In this document: positions 17,604-25,762 of the stretch, piece by piece | Layout: each line of letters starts with the position of its first letter | Numbering within the stretch: position 1 is the stretch's first letter | DNA from: Gp6-AA40 sp035263125 | Lineage (GTDB): Bacteria > Acidobacteriota > Vicinamibacteria > Vicinamibacterales > UBA2999 | Length of the DNA: 64,000 nucleotides | Direction of reading: 5' to 3' | Assembly (NCBI GenBank): GCA_035263125.1 | Contig: DATFRP010000082.1 | Location: 1-64,000 of the forward strand | Translations under genes and position numbers: made by a program | The notes under the pieces: generated by a model | Seen by the model: only the letters and a program-made list of their open reading frames with translations | Databases searched by the model: none | Told to the model about the DNA's origin: nothing

Positions 17604-20600
17604 ATGCAGCCCGACAAGCCGGTGATATTCGCCGGGTTTCGACTCGACGCGCACAACCAGCAGCTCTGGCGAGGGACGCAGGCTATCGCTCTGAGACCGA
17701 AGGCTTTCGCCGTGCTCAGGCATCTGGTCGAGCATGCCGGCCAGCTGGTCACGAAGCAGCAGCTGCTCGAGGCGGTCTGGCCCGGCACATTCGTCACCGA
17801 TGCGGTGCTGAAGGACAGCATCAAACAGCTGCGCGACGCGCTTGGTGACGACGCCGCGACACCGCGCTTGATCGAGACCGCGCACCGGCGCGGCTACCGC
17901 TTCATCGGTTCGATCTCGGACGCACTCCCTGCGATCGATCGGACACCCGCTCCACAGTCTCCCAATCCGCTGGTCGCGCCACCGCGTTCGGCGACTGTGC
18001 TGGGACGCGAAGCGGAGTTGACATCGCTGAAGGCGTGCCTCGAGCGAGCGCTCGTCGGAGAGCGAGAAGTCGTCTTCGTCACCGGCGAGCCGGGGATCGG
18101 CAAGACCACACTCGTCAGAGCGATGCGTGATGAGGCCGCCACGCGGGGTATCCGGATGGCGTGGGGACAATGCCTCGAGCATTACGGTTCCAGTGAAGCG
18201 TATCTGCCGATCCTCGACGGGCTGACGCGTCTCTGTCGCACACCGGACGGTGCACGCGTCATCGAGCTGCTTCGCCGCCACGCACCGACCTGGCTGCTCG
18301 AGCTGCCGTCGCTGTTGCCCGAACCCGAGCGCGAGACGCTGCGTCAGCAGGTGGCAGGCGCTACTCGTGAACGCATGCTGCGCGAGCTGACCGAGGCCAT
18401 CGATGCGATCACCGCCGATGCGCCGCTGATGATCGTGCTCGAGGATCTGCACTGGAGCGACTACTCGACGCTCGATGTGATCAGCTATCTCGCGCGTCGC
18501 CGCGATCCCGCGCGGCTCCTCGTGATCGGGACGTATCGACCGGTGGATGTGATCCTCGGCGATCACCCGTTGAAGGCCGTGAAGCGCGAGCTGCTGGCCC
18601 ATGGCTTCTGTCGCGAGATTCCGCTGGAGCTCCTCCCGGAGACCGCGGTCGCCGAGTATCTCGCCGCGACCCTGTCGTCCAATCAGCTGCCCCGATGGCT
18701 CGTCCATCTGATTCATCGCCGCACCGAGGGCAATCCGCTCTTCATGGTGAACCTCGTGGAGTATCTGCTGGCCGAGCGCATCATCGTCGAGCGCGGAGGT
18801 CAGTGGCAGCTGCAAGGCGAGTACGCACAGATCGACTCGGGGATTCCGGAAAACGTCCGGCAGCTGATCGAGCAACAGATAGATCGATTGAGTCCCGACG
18901 AGCGACGCGTGCTCGAGGGTGCCAGCGTCGTCGGCATGGAGTGTTCGTCGGCGGCGATCGCGGCAGGACTGGAAGAAACGACCGACTGGGTCGACCAGCA
19001 GTGCGAGGCGCTGGTGCAGCGGCATCAATTCCTGCGCCCCGCGCGCATCGTCGAACTGCCCGACGGCAGGATCACCGCCCGATACAAGTTCAATCACATC
19101 CTGTATCTCGAAGTGCCCTACCGGCTGCTGCCGGCGATGCGTCGTGCGCAGATTCACCGCCGTATCGGCCACAGCGGCGAAGCGATCTACGGCACGCGCG
19201 TCGGCGAGATCGCCACAGAGCTGGCGATGCACTTCGAGCAGGGCAAGGACGCGCCTCGCGCCGTGCGCTATCTGCTGCTCGCTGCCGAGAACGCGAGACA
19301 TCGATCGGCACACCACGAAGCAGAGGCACTGGCTCGACGCGGCTTGTCCGCACTCCGGTCGCTCCCGGAGTCACCAGAGCGCGACCAGCAGGAGCTGAGC
19401 CTCCGCATCGTGCTGGGCGTCTCCGTCATGGCACTCAAGGGATTTGCCGCCGACGAAGTGCGCGACATCTACCAGCGCGCGATCGACATCGGCGGACGCG
19501 AGGACAGCTCTCCGCAGGCTTTCATGGCCCATTGGCTGCTCGGGCTGTTCCACTACTTCCGGGCCGAGATCCAACGCTCTCACGAGATCGCGGCACAACT
19601 GGTCGACCGCGGTCAGCGACTCGACAGCCCGCTGCTGGCGAGCGAAGCGATGTGTGCGTTCGGCATCACGCTCGTGGACATGGGCGAGTTCAACACCGCG
19701 CTGGACCACCTCGAGACCGTTCCATCGCTGTGCGAAGGAGAGCGCGATCGCGCCACGACCGCGTTCGCCGGCCTGGATCCCGCGGTCACGAGCGAATGCT
19801 ACGCGGCGAAGGCGTTCTGGGCTCTGGGGTATCCCGATCGCGCCGTCGCACGCCTCGAACGCGCCTGCGCGCTCGCCGGTCCGACGGCTCCGGCCGAGAC
19901 CCGTGTGCTCGCGAGCTATTTCGCCGCGCACATCTATCAACTGCGCGGTGATGCCCGGACTGCGCAGCACCACGCCGAGAGCGCGATTCTTCTGGCCGAC
20001 GACTACGGACTATCGGTCTGGATGTCGCTGGCGCGCGTCATTCGTGGATGGGCGCGCGTCGAGCAGGGAGCGATCGAAACCGGGATCGCCGAACTGCAGC
20101 GCGGTCTGGACACGTATCTGGCGACAGGAGCGCGGCTCTGGCGCGCGCAGTCGGTGGGATTACTCGCACAGGCGTTGACGCGAGCCGGACGTCACGAGGA
20201 TGCCATGGGCGCGATCGCGGAGGCGCTGGACCTGATTCGAGAGACAGGCGAAGACGGCTCGGCCGCCGACCTTCATCGAACGCAAGGTGATCTTCTGTTG
20301 GCGCTGGCTGCCGAAGTCGGCTCACCGCGCGGCGGCCCGAGCGCGCGACCCTCGCCGGTTGCCTCGCGAATCGAGACGCAGGCGGAGGAGTGTCTCACAC
20401 GCGCGCGCACCGTGGCACGCGCGCAGCAGGCCAAAGCGTGGGAGCTCAGAGCCGTCACGAGCCTGGCCCGTCTCTACCTCCATCAGGGACGAGACACTGA
20501 TGCCGCGCAAGTGGTCACGCCGGTGCTCGAATGGTTCAGTGAAGGACACGACACCGCGGATCTGCACGCGGCGCGGGTCATGGCTTCCGGACGGCTGTCT

Positions 20601-20627
20601 GATCTCCGGCCTGGCCACGCACGATGA
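17604..20627 (+). CDS. Winged-helix / AAA-type ATPase / TPR transcriptional regulator
   Basis: 1007 aa. An OmpR/CadC-type winged-helix DNA-binding domain (1-105; KQLRDALGDDAATPRLIETA, HRRGYRFIG) is followed by a STAND/AAA ATPase with Walker A GEPGIGKT (about residue 160) and Walker B LMIVLEDLHW (about 275), then a long TPR-like helical sensor region (about 550-1000). Such proteins switch between ADP and ATP forms on ligand or protein binding and activate nearby genes; the divergent genes at 15.6-17.5 kb are the obvious target candidates (inference). The 3' end overlaps the convergent gene at 20578 by 50 nt. Confidence 0.9.
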   Translation: MQPDKPVIFAGFRLDAHNQQLWRGTQAIALRPKAFAVLRHLVEHAGQLVTKQQLLEAVWPGTFVTDAVLKDSIKQLRDALGDDAATPRLIETAHRRGYRFIGSISDALPAIDRTPAPQSPNPLVAPPRSATVLGREAELTSLKACLERALVGEREVVFVTGEPGIGKTTLVRAMRDEAATRGIRMAWGQCLEHYGSSEAYLPILDGLTRLCRTPDGARVIELLRRHAPTWLLELPSLLPEPERETLRQQVAGATRERMLRELTEAIDAITADAPLMIVLEDLHWSDYSTLDVISYLARRRDPARLLVIGTYRPVDVILGDHPLKAVKRELLAHGFCREIPLELLPETAVAEYLAATLSSNQLPRWLVHLIHRRTEGNPLFMVNLVEYLLAERIIVERGGQWQLQGEYAQIDSGIPENVRQLIEQQIDRLSPDERRVLEGASVVGMECSSAAIAAGLEETTDWVDQQCEALVQRHQFLRPARIVELPDGRITARYKFNHILYLEVPYRLLPAMRRAQIHRRIGHSGEAIYGTRVGEIATELAMHFEQGKDAPRAVRYLLLAAENARHRSAHHEAEALARRGLSALRSLPESPERDQQELSLRIVLGVSVMALKGFAADEVRDIYQRAIDIGGREDSSPQAFMAHWLLGLFHYFRAEIQRSHEIAAQLVDRGQRLDSPLLASEAMCAFGITLVDMGEFNTALDHLETVPSLCEGERDRATTAFAGLDPAVTSECYAAKAFWALGYPDRAVARLERACALAGPTAPAETRVLASYFAAHIYQLRGDARTAQHHAESAILLADDYGLSVWMSLARVIRGWARVEQGAIETGIAELQRGLDTYLATGARLWRAQSVGLLAQALTRAGRHEDAMGAIAEALDLIRETGEDGSAADLHRTQGDLLLALAAEVGSPRGGPSARPSPVASRIETQAEECLTRARTVARAQQAKAWELRAVTSLARLYLHQGRDTDAAQVVTPVLEWFSEGHDTADLHAARVMASGRLSDLRPGHAR

Positions 20628-21609
20628 GCTGCGTCACCTTGCCCTGCGCATCCTTGACGAACTCGAATCCGGCCGGCGTTGCCGTCGACATGAACTTCGT
20701 CTCCGACGTCGGAATCAACGGCAGCTTCGGCTCATTCAGTCCGCGCACGAACAGCAGATCGTCGACGGCGGTGATGGTGACCTGTCGTCCCTGTGCCAGC
20801 TCGTAGACCCCAGCGTACGTCGCGGCGACCTTCGGGCTCAGAGTGAACGACGTCTCCACCTGAAAGTGCGCGCGCGAGCGTTCGTTCTCACAGACGTCTT
20901 CGAGGAGCTCCGTATCAGGCTGCAGCGTCCGCTGCGTCTTGATCGTGAACGGCTTCGTGAACACCTTGGGATCGTCGATCGTGATGTCGAAGTCCAGGTG
21001 ACCGAAGTCACGCCGATGGTAGCGTTCGGTGATGCGCAGTGATTCGGTCTGCGGATGGCCGGCGCTGTCGAGCCAGCCTTTGTCGTTGAATCCCGCGGTC
21101 GTCACGACCAGCGTGTCGCCTTCCCATTTGCCGACCGAGTACCCCAGGTAGGTCGGGTTTGGGTCCTTCGGAAGGTCGCGTCCGTCGGTGAACACGGTTC
21201 GATTCGGGCTGTTGGGAGACTCGTGCAGGATGATCATCAGATTCGGCGTCTGCACGAGCCGCGTCAGATTGAAGAACTGGTGATAGGGCAGACTGACCGG
21301 CATGCACTTGGCGAGCGGGCTGTCCTTCCTCGATTCGCGCACGCGCTGGAGGAACAGCTGCTCCGCCCACGGCTGCACGTCCTTCGTCTCGAGGTCCTGC
21401 GCGATGTTGAAGCGGTACATCGGACCCGCGCCTGACCAGATGCCCGAGAGATCAGGCTTGCCATCAGCGGTCTTCGGCGCAGGCGCGGCAAGGTTCGCCT
21501 TGCCATCCGGCAGTCGCGGCACGCCTGGCGTGGGGTAGTTCAACCACTGTGCAGACGACGCAACCGGCATGAACAGCGCGATCGCGGCCAAGACGAGATG
21601 AGGTCTCAT
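20578..21609 (-). CDS. Secreted WEGDTL-family protein of unknown function (copy 3 of 3)
   Basis: 343 aa. A signal peptide ends near SSAQ (residue 20); then come the family preamble TADGKPDLSGIWSGAG, the core SVGKWEGDTLVVTTAGFND, KGWLDSAGHPQTESLRITER and DDPKVFTKPF, and an extra C-terminal beta domain (about 270-343) absent from copies 1 and 2. ATG at 21607-21609 is preceded by AGGAGT; the longer reading is an artefact of the REP element upstream, which translates as SGFSRT. The function is unknown. It follows the MmgE/PrpD gene on the same strand with an 86-nt gap. Confidence 0.88.
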   Translation of the reverse strand: MRPHLVLAAIALFMPVASSAQWLNYPTPGVPRLPDGKANLAAPAPKTADGKPDLSGIWSGAGPMYRFNIAQDLETKDVQPWAEQLFLQRVRESRKDSPLAKCMPVSLPYHQFFNLTRLVQTPNLMIILHESPNSPNRTVFTDGRDLPKDPNPTYLGYSVGKWEGDTLVVTTAGFNDKGWLDSAGHPQTESLRITERYHRRDFGHLDFDITIDDPKVFTKPFTIKTQRTLQPDTELLEDVCENERSRAHFQVETSFTLSPKVAATYAGVYELAQGRQVTITAVDDLLFVRGLNEPKLPLIPTSETKFMSTATPAGFEFVKDAQGKVTQLIVRGQAGDQTAVRKP

Positions 21610-21640
21610 AGGACTCCTGGCTTCGGGGCACTGATTATAG

Positions 21641-21663
21641 GTCCGGCTAAAGCCGGACACTAC
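21641..21663 (-). repeat. REP-type hairpin with 5' GTAG
   Basis: On the minus strand GTAG-T is followed by GTCCGGCT-TT-AGCCGGAC (21641-21658). It is nearly identical to the elements at 33749-33771 and 63647-63669, and sits between the PrpD stop and the WEGDTL gene start. Confidence 0.85.
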
Positions 21664-21695
21664 GTGTGCAGATATAGTGTCCGCCTGCGCACCTG

Positions 21696-23159
21696 TCACA
21701 CCCGCTGCAGCAACGGCCGCAGCGATCGGATGTCTTTCACGCGCTCGATTGAAAGGAGCGTGTCGATGAGCTTTTGCGTCGTTGCCGCCCCGAGCACCGG
21801 CGCCGTCAGGTCGCGTGCCTTGTCGACGACCTCCATGCGCGACATCGGGTTGCGCGGCGTCCCTCGCACTGCTTCAACACGATCGGAGATCTGGGTGCCG
21901 TCGTTGAGCGTCACTTCGACGATCGCGACGCGCGCCGGCAACAGCCGCGCCAGCGCTTCGTCCGGCACGTATGTCACTTTGGCCCGTTGACGGATCACTT
22001 CAGCGTCCTTCATGCGCGTCTTGTCGTGCGCGGCGTGAAATGACGCGGTCTTGTCGATCAGCATCACCGCGACCATGTGCTGCAGGCAGATGTCTGGCAT
22101 CTCGCGATTGTCGACCACGCTGCCTACGCTCGGGGCGAGACGCACCGCGACGCTCTTCACGTCGTTCGCGTCAAACGATCGTTTCTTCCGGATGTTGTCG
22201 ACGGCATCGAGCGGCGCCTGGATCGGCGAGCCGACGGTCCATTTCTTGATGTCGGTGTTCGTCACTTCGTAGCGCTCGCCGAGCTTGTCCACGAGCACCG
22301 CGGGGTTTCCCTTCGGTGCGTTCACCTGGAAGAAGTTGTCGTCACCGGCAAACACATCGTCGACGCCGTTCCATCCCGACCGAACGATCAACGCGGCAGT
22401 GACGCCGTTGCGCGCCGGCATCCCGCCGAAGACGAACCCTTTCTCCATGTGATCGGTGTCGCGGCCCCAGATCGCGTAGCCGCTCGCCTGCTGCGATGCG
22501 TAATCGAGCAGCCATCGCATGTGCTGCGCAGTCAGTCCCGCGATGCACCCCGCTGCGGCAGCCGACCCGAAGTTTCCGGAGAACGCATGTGTGCTGCGAC
22601 GGGTTTCATCCCGGAAGCTCTGGCCGCCGAGCGCCATGGTGAGCCGCGGCCCGACGTCATAGCCGAGCACCACGGCCCTGAGGAATCGCTCGCCGCTCGC
22701 GCCGAGCTCCTCTCCGAGCGCGAGCGACGCGGGCACGATCGACGCGCCGGGATGCGACTGCGAGGGACCGTGTGAATCGTCGGTTTCATCGGAGTGCGCG
22801 AGCACGCCGTTGACGAGCGCCGCATCGATCGATCCAGTCGTGATGTTCGAGCCGACGATCGTGGCCACCGAGCGCCCCGCCTGTGTGCGCGCGAACGCGA
22901 TCGCGGCCTGGCCAGGCGGCAGCGTCGAGCCGGACACCATCGCCGCGAAGGTGTCGAGAATGTGATCCCTGGCCTTCTCGATCACCTCCGCAGGCAGCGG
23001 ACGATCCTTCGCCGCGGCCATGTAAGTGCTGAGCGTCGTCATCACGGGCGATGCAGGGGCCGCCGGCGTAGGGGCCGCCCTCAGGCGGCCCATCTTGAGT
23101 GACGCCGCCGACAAGGCGGCCGCGCGCAGCACATCCCGTCGTGAGAGTTGCGTGCGCAT
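21696..23159 (-). CDS. MmgE/PrpD-family protein with Tat signal
   Basis: 487 aa. A twin-arginine signal (LSRRDVLRAAALSAASLKMG) is followed by the MmgE/PrpD fold (2-methylcitrate dehydratase / cis-aconitate-type family). Family signatures NGVLAHSDETDDSHG and SHPGASIVPASLALGEE (about residues 115-150) hold the active-site His and Asp. Export of a PrpD-like protein is unusual for a methylcitrate-cycle enzyme, so the substrate is probably extracytoplasmic and unknown. The signal-peptide tail is encoded by a REP hairpin (23068-23091). Only 1 nt separates its ATG from the stop of the gamma-glutamyltransferase gene, implying coupling. Confidence 0.9.
   Translation of the reverse strand: MRTQLSRRDVLRAAALSAASLKMGRLRAAPTPAAPASPVMTTLSTYMAAAKDRPLPAEVIEKARDHILDTFAAMVSGSTLPPGQAAIAFARTQAGRSVATIVGSNITTGSIDAALVNGVLAHSDETDDSHGPSQSHPGASIVPASLALGEELGASGERFLRAVVLGYDVGPRLTMALGGQSFRDETRRSTHAFSGNFGSAAAAGCIAGLTAQHMRWLLDYASQQASGYAIWGRDTDHMEKGFVFGGMPARNGVTAALIVRSGWNGVDDVFAGDDNFFQVNAPKGNPAVLVDKLGERYEVTNTDIKKWTVGSPIQAPLDAVDNIRKKRSFDANDVKSVAVRLAPSVGSVVDNREMPDICLQHMVAVMLIDKTASFHAAHDKTRMKDAEVIRQRAKVTYVPDEALARLLPARVAIVEVTLNDGTQISDRVEAVRGTPRNPMSRMEVVDKARDLTAPVLGAATTQKLIDTLLSIERVKDIRSLRPLLQRV
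23068..23091 (+). repeat. REP-type hairpin inside the PrpD coding sequence
   Basis: GTAG (23068-23071) is followed directly by GGGCCGCC-CTCA-GGCGGCCC (23072-23091). Read on the minus strand it encodes MGRLRAAPT of the Tat signal peptide. The stem matches that at 61556-61575. Confidence 0.75.
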
Positions 23160-23160
23160 A

Positions 23161-25074
23161 TCAGTACGCGATCGCGTAGCAGTCCCGTCGCGGATCGGCT
23201 GCCGCGAAGCGATTGCCGGTCGCCGGATCGATCATCACCGCCGTCGCACACCCCGACATCCCGAATGCCGGCAACCGGGTCACATCGTGGCCGCGGGCCT
23301 TGAGCTCGTCGTAGACCGCGTTCGGCACGTCCTGTTCGACCGCGAGCTTGTTGAATCCCGCGGTGTGCGGCCAGAACGATCCGTAGAAGTGAGACGTCTG
23401 CACGCGCGGACGCTCGAGTGCCTTGTGCAGGTTGGGATACCAGTCGCCCCAGAACTCGACGATGCTCAGGAACGCCTGCAGGATCGTCTGGTCCTGGTTG
23501 TCGCCGCCCGGAGTGCCGAGCGCCATCATCGGCGTATCACCCTTGAAGACGAGACTTGGCGTCAGCGTATAGCGCGGCCGCGCCCGCGGACGAATCTGAT
23601 TCGCACGCGTCTTGTCGAGCCAGAACTGCTCCCCGCGCACGCTCATGCCGATCCCGGTTTCGCCGAGGATGACGGCGCCCGTGATCCAGCCGCCGCTCGG
23701 CGTCGCGTCGAAGATGTTGCCATCCCGATCGATGATCGCCATGTGCGTGGTGTCCTTCGACACGCCGCCGGAATCACGGCCGAGCGATGCCAGCAGATCG
23801 GGGTCACTCGGTTCGATCGAGGTCGTCAGATCGCGCACGTTCGCCTTCCAATATGGCCACGCTTTCACCGTCGTGTCGTGCTTCATTGGATCGCCGGCAA
23901 TGAACGATCTCGATGCGTGCCGCGGATCGATGAGCGCCGCGCGCTCTCTGGCGTACGCTTTCGACAGCAGTCCTTCGGCTGGTGACTTCACAAACGCCTG
24001 GTCGGCGTAGTAGGTGTCGCGATCGGCGTAGGCGAGCTTCATCGCTTCGGTGATCGTGTGGAGATAGTCCGCGCTGCCGTAGCCCATGGCGTGGAGATCG
24101 AATGTCTCGAGGATGTTGAGCGCCTCGAGCAACGCCGGCCCCTGACTGCCGAACCCGTGCTTGTAGACCGTGTAGCCGCGATAGGTCGTCTTCGCCGGCT
24201 CCTCGATGCGCGCGAAGTACTCGGAGAAGTCGCTCGCGTCAAAGGGCGCACCGTGCGCGCGAAGGAACGCCACCATCTCGCGCGCGATGTCGCCGGCATA
24301 GAAGCGATCGCGGGCCGCGGCAATGCCGGCGGCGCGGCCACGCGCGCTGTCTGCCCGCTTGGCGCTGCGCTCGGCTTCGACCATGCGGCGCAGCGTACGG
24401 GCGAGTGTCGGCAGCTTGATCGTTTCGCCAGGCTGGTACTGGGAGCCGTCCGGCTTCAACCAGTACGCCTTGTTCGTCGGCCACTGCGAGATGAATTTCA
24501 TCTGCTCGCGAATGGCGCGTGCCGTGAGCGGCCGCATCGGAAAGCCGCGCTCTGCATAGCCGATCGCCGGAGCCGCGACTTCTTCGAGGCTCATCGTTCC
24601 CCAGCGTTCGAGCACGGTGAGCGCCGCGTGGACCGCGCCGGGCACGACGGCCGGATCGAGCCCGGCGCCATCGAGCGTCTTCTTCCGCGAGAGATACCAG
24701 TCGACGTCGACGGCCTTGGGGGCCCATCCCTGCCCGACGATCGACGTGACCTTTCGCTCGCTGCGCGGGTAGACGAGCACGAGCGCCTCGCCGCCAAGGC
24801 TGTAGAGATCCTGCTCGAGGACGCCACCAGCCAGGAGCGCCGCCGCACCCGCATCGAACGCGTTGCCGCCCTTGAGCAGGATGCTGAACGCTGCCGCAGT
24901 CGTGAGCGGATGGCCAGTAGACACGCCACCAGACGGGCCCATCACAGGTGGCCGAAGTGCGGCGTCTGTCGCCCGACGATCCTGAGCGGGGACCTGCGAG
25001 CGATCCTGTGCCGCAATCGCCGCGCAGAGCACGACGCACCCCGTCATCAGTAACGCCGCCATGCGTCCTGGCAT
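23161..25074 (-). CDS. Gamma-glutamyltransferase family protein
   Basis: 637 aa, exported (signal peptide about 1-22). Ntn-hydrolase of the gamma-glutamyltransferase family, which self-cleaves into two subunits. The cleavage and catalytic site is SKDTTHMAIIDRDG, with Thr442 the expected nucleophile. The N-terminal family signature GGVSTGHPLTTAAAFSILLK GNAFDAGAAA region and the downstream glycine pair TPSGGW are present. Family members hydrolyse gamma-glutamyl bonds such as glutathione or cleave related acylated substrates; the exact one is unknown. ATG 25072-25074 is preceded by GAGGAAA; the upstream in-frame extension consists of repeat DNA. It is coupled to the PrpD gene. Confidence 0.9.
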   Translation of the reverse strand: MPGRMAALLMTGCVVLCAAIAAQDRSQVPAQDRRATDAALRPPVMGPSGGVSTGHPLTTAAAFSILLKGGNAFDAGAAALLAGGVLEQDLYSLGGEALVLVYPRSERKVTSIVGQGWAPKAVDVDWYLSRKKTLDGAGLDPAVVPGAVHAALTVLERWGTMSLEEVAAPAIGYAERGFPMRPLTARAIREQMKFISQWPTNKAYWLKPDGSQYQPGETIKLPTLARTLRRMVEAERSAKRADSARGRAAGIAAARDRFYAGDIAREMVAFLRAHGAPFDASDFSEYFARIEEPAKTTYRGYTVYKHGFGSQGPALLEALNILETFDLHAMGYGSADYLHTITEAMKLAYADRDTYYADQAFVKSPAEGLLSKAYARERAALIDPRHASRSFIAGDPMKHDTTVKAWPYWKANVRDLTTSIEPSDPDLLASLGRDSGGVSKDTTHMAIIDRDGNIFDATPSGGWITGAVILGETGIGMSVRGEQFWLDKTRANQIRPRARPRYTLTPSLVFKGDTPMMALGTPGGDNQDQTILQAFLSIVEFWGDWYPNLHKALERPRVQTSHFYGSFWPHTAGFNKLAVEQDVPNAVYDELKARGHDVTRLPAFGMSGCATAVMIDPATGNRFAAADPRRDCYAIAY

Positions 25075-25120
25075 CAGGCTTTTCCTCGCTGCGAAGTGTA
25101 GCGCGCAGAGCCAGCGGAGG

Positions 25121-25143
25121 GTGCGGAGAAAAGCGTTCACGCA
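25121..25143. repeat. Dispersed 23-nt repeat, partner at 29317-29339
   Basis: Begins GTGCGGAGAAAAGCGT; 22 of 23 positions match 29317-29339. Both copies lie shortly upstream of a minus-strand gene start (48 and 31 nt) and are followed by ACGCAGAG-type words, so they are probably single-arm members of the word-repeat class. Confidence 0.6.
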
Positions 25144-25199
25144 GAGTTCGTCACGCAGAGGAGCAGGGATCGCAGGGGGCGCACAAAGCGGGATCAGTC

Positions 25200-25298
25200 G
25201 AAGGCTCAGCCGCTCCCTTCGTTCCCAACTCGACCAGCCTGACGACATTGAAGACCGCCGCGGGAGACTGTCGGGGCTGTGATCTCTACAAACACGCC
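25200..25298 (+). pseudogene. Relic of a family-4 uracil-DNA glycosylase N-terminus
   Basis: Thirty-three codons in frame read SAAPFVPNSTSLTTLKTAAG then DCRGCDLYKHA. This matches the N-terminal signature of iron-sulfur (family 4) uracil-DNA glycosylases, in which a CxxCxLYxxATQTVFGEG segment supplies two cluster cysteines. After YKHA the similarity stops abruptly (the sequence continues CRSSDRQV), and no other part of the roughly 200-residue enzyme is present. I therefore read it as the stump of a deleted gene. It rests on pattern recognition alone; an unrelated peptide with a chance CRGCDLY is possible. Confidence 0.55.
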
Positions 25299-25378
25299 TG
25301 CCGTTCGTCGGACCGGCAGGTTCGCTCCTCGGCGGATCTCAGGCCGGTCGCGAAGCTGCTGAAGGCGTGACGCCTTGC

Positions 25379-25413
25379 GCTTCTACATATGAATGTGCTT
25401 AATATGTAGAAGC
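25379..25413. promoter_or_regulatory. Probable PadR operator, 12-bp-arm palindrome
   Basis: GCTTCTACATAT (25379-25390) and ATATGTAGAAGC (25402-25413) are perfect reverse complements around an 11-nt spacer. The site ends 13 nt before the PadR ATG and includes a TAATAT -10-like hexamer (25400-25405). PadR regulators classically bind ATGT/ACAT inverted repeats and repress their own operon, so this is the expected autoregulatory site (inference). Confidence 0.75.
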
Positions 25414-25426
25414 TCGAGGCGTACTC

Positions 25427-25762
25427 ATGAAGACTGACCTGCCGCAGGGCACACTGGACCTGCTGATCCTGAAAATCGTCGCTCTCGGTCCTGTCCACGG
25501 CTACGCCATCGCTCAGCGCCTGCAACAGGTCTCGCGCGACGTCGTGCAGGTGCCGCAGGGTTCTCTCTATCCGGCACTGCATCGACTCGAGAACCGCGGG
25601 CTGCTGGTCGCCGATTGGAAAGACACGGACCGCGGCCGCGAAGCCAAGTTCTACCGGCTGACACGAAAAGGGCGGGCGCAGCTCGAGACCGAATCCGCCA
25701 GCTGGCAACGTCTGAGCCAGGCCGTCGGTCTCATCCTCAAGCTGTCGGAAGGTGCGGAATGA
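25427..25762 (+). CDS. PadR-family transcriptional regulator (acidobacterial type)
   Basis: 111 aa winged-helix repressor. It matches the acidobacterial PadR subfamily that pairs with ADOP permeases: opening LPQGTLDLLILKIVALGPVH, recognition region QGSLYPALHRLENRGLLVAD, wing GREAKFYRLTRKG, and the family's C-terminal helix QRLSQAVGLILK. GAGG lies 7 nt before the ATG. The stop codon overlaps the permease ATG in ATGA, so the two proteins are translated together. The palindrome at 25379-25413 is the likely autoregulatory site. Confidence 0.92.
   Translation: MKTDLPQGTLDLLILKIVALGPVHGYAIAQRLQQVSRDVVQVPQGSLYPALHRLENRGLLVADWKDTDRGREAKFYRLTRKGRAQLETESASWQRLSQAVGLILKLSEGAE

Noticed and set aside
17598..19316. 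572-codon open frame antisense to the regulator
   Set aside because: No recognisable motif; the sense frame has winged-helix and Walker motifs.
25366..25377. AAGGCG-TGA-CGCCTT as a REP or terminator
   Set aside because: Stem of 6 bp without GTAG or T tract; it adjoins the PadR palindrome and may simply be part of the promoter region.
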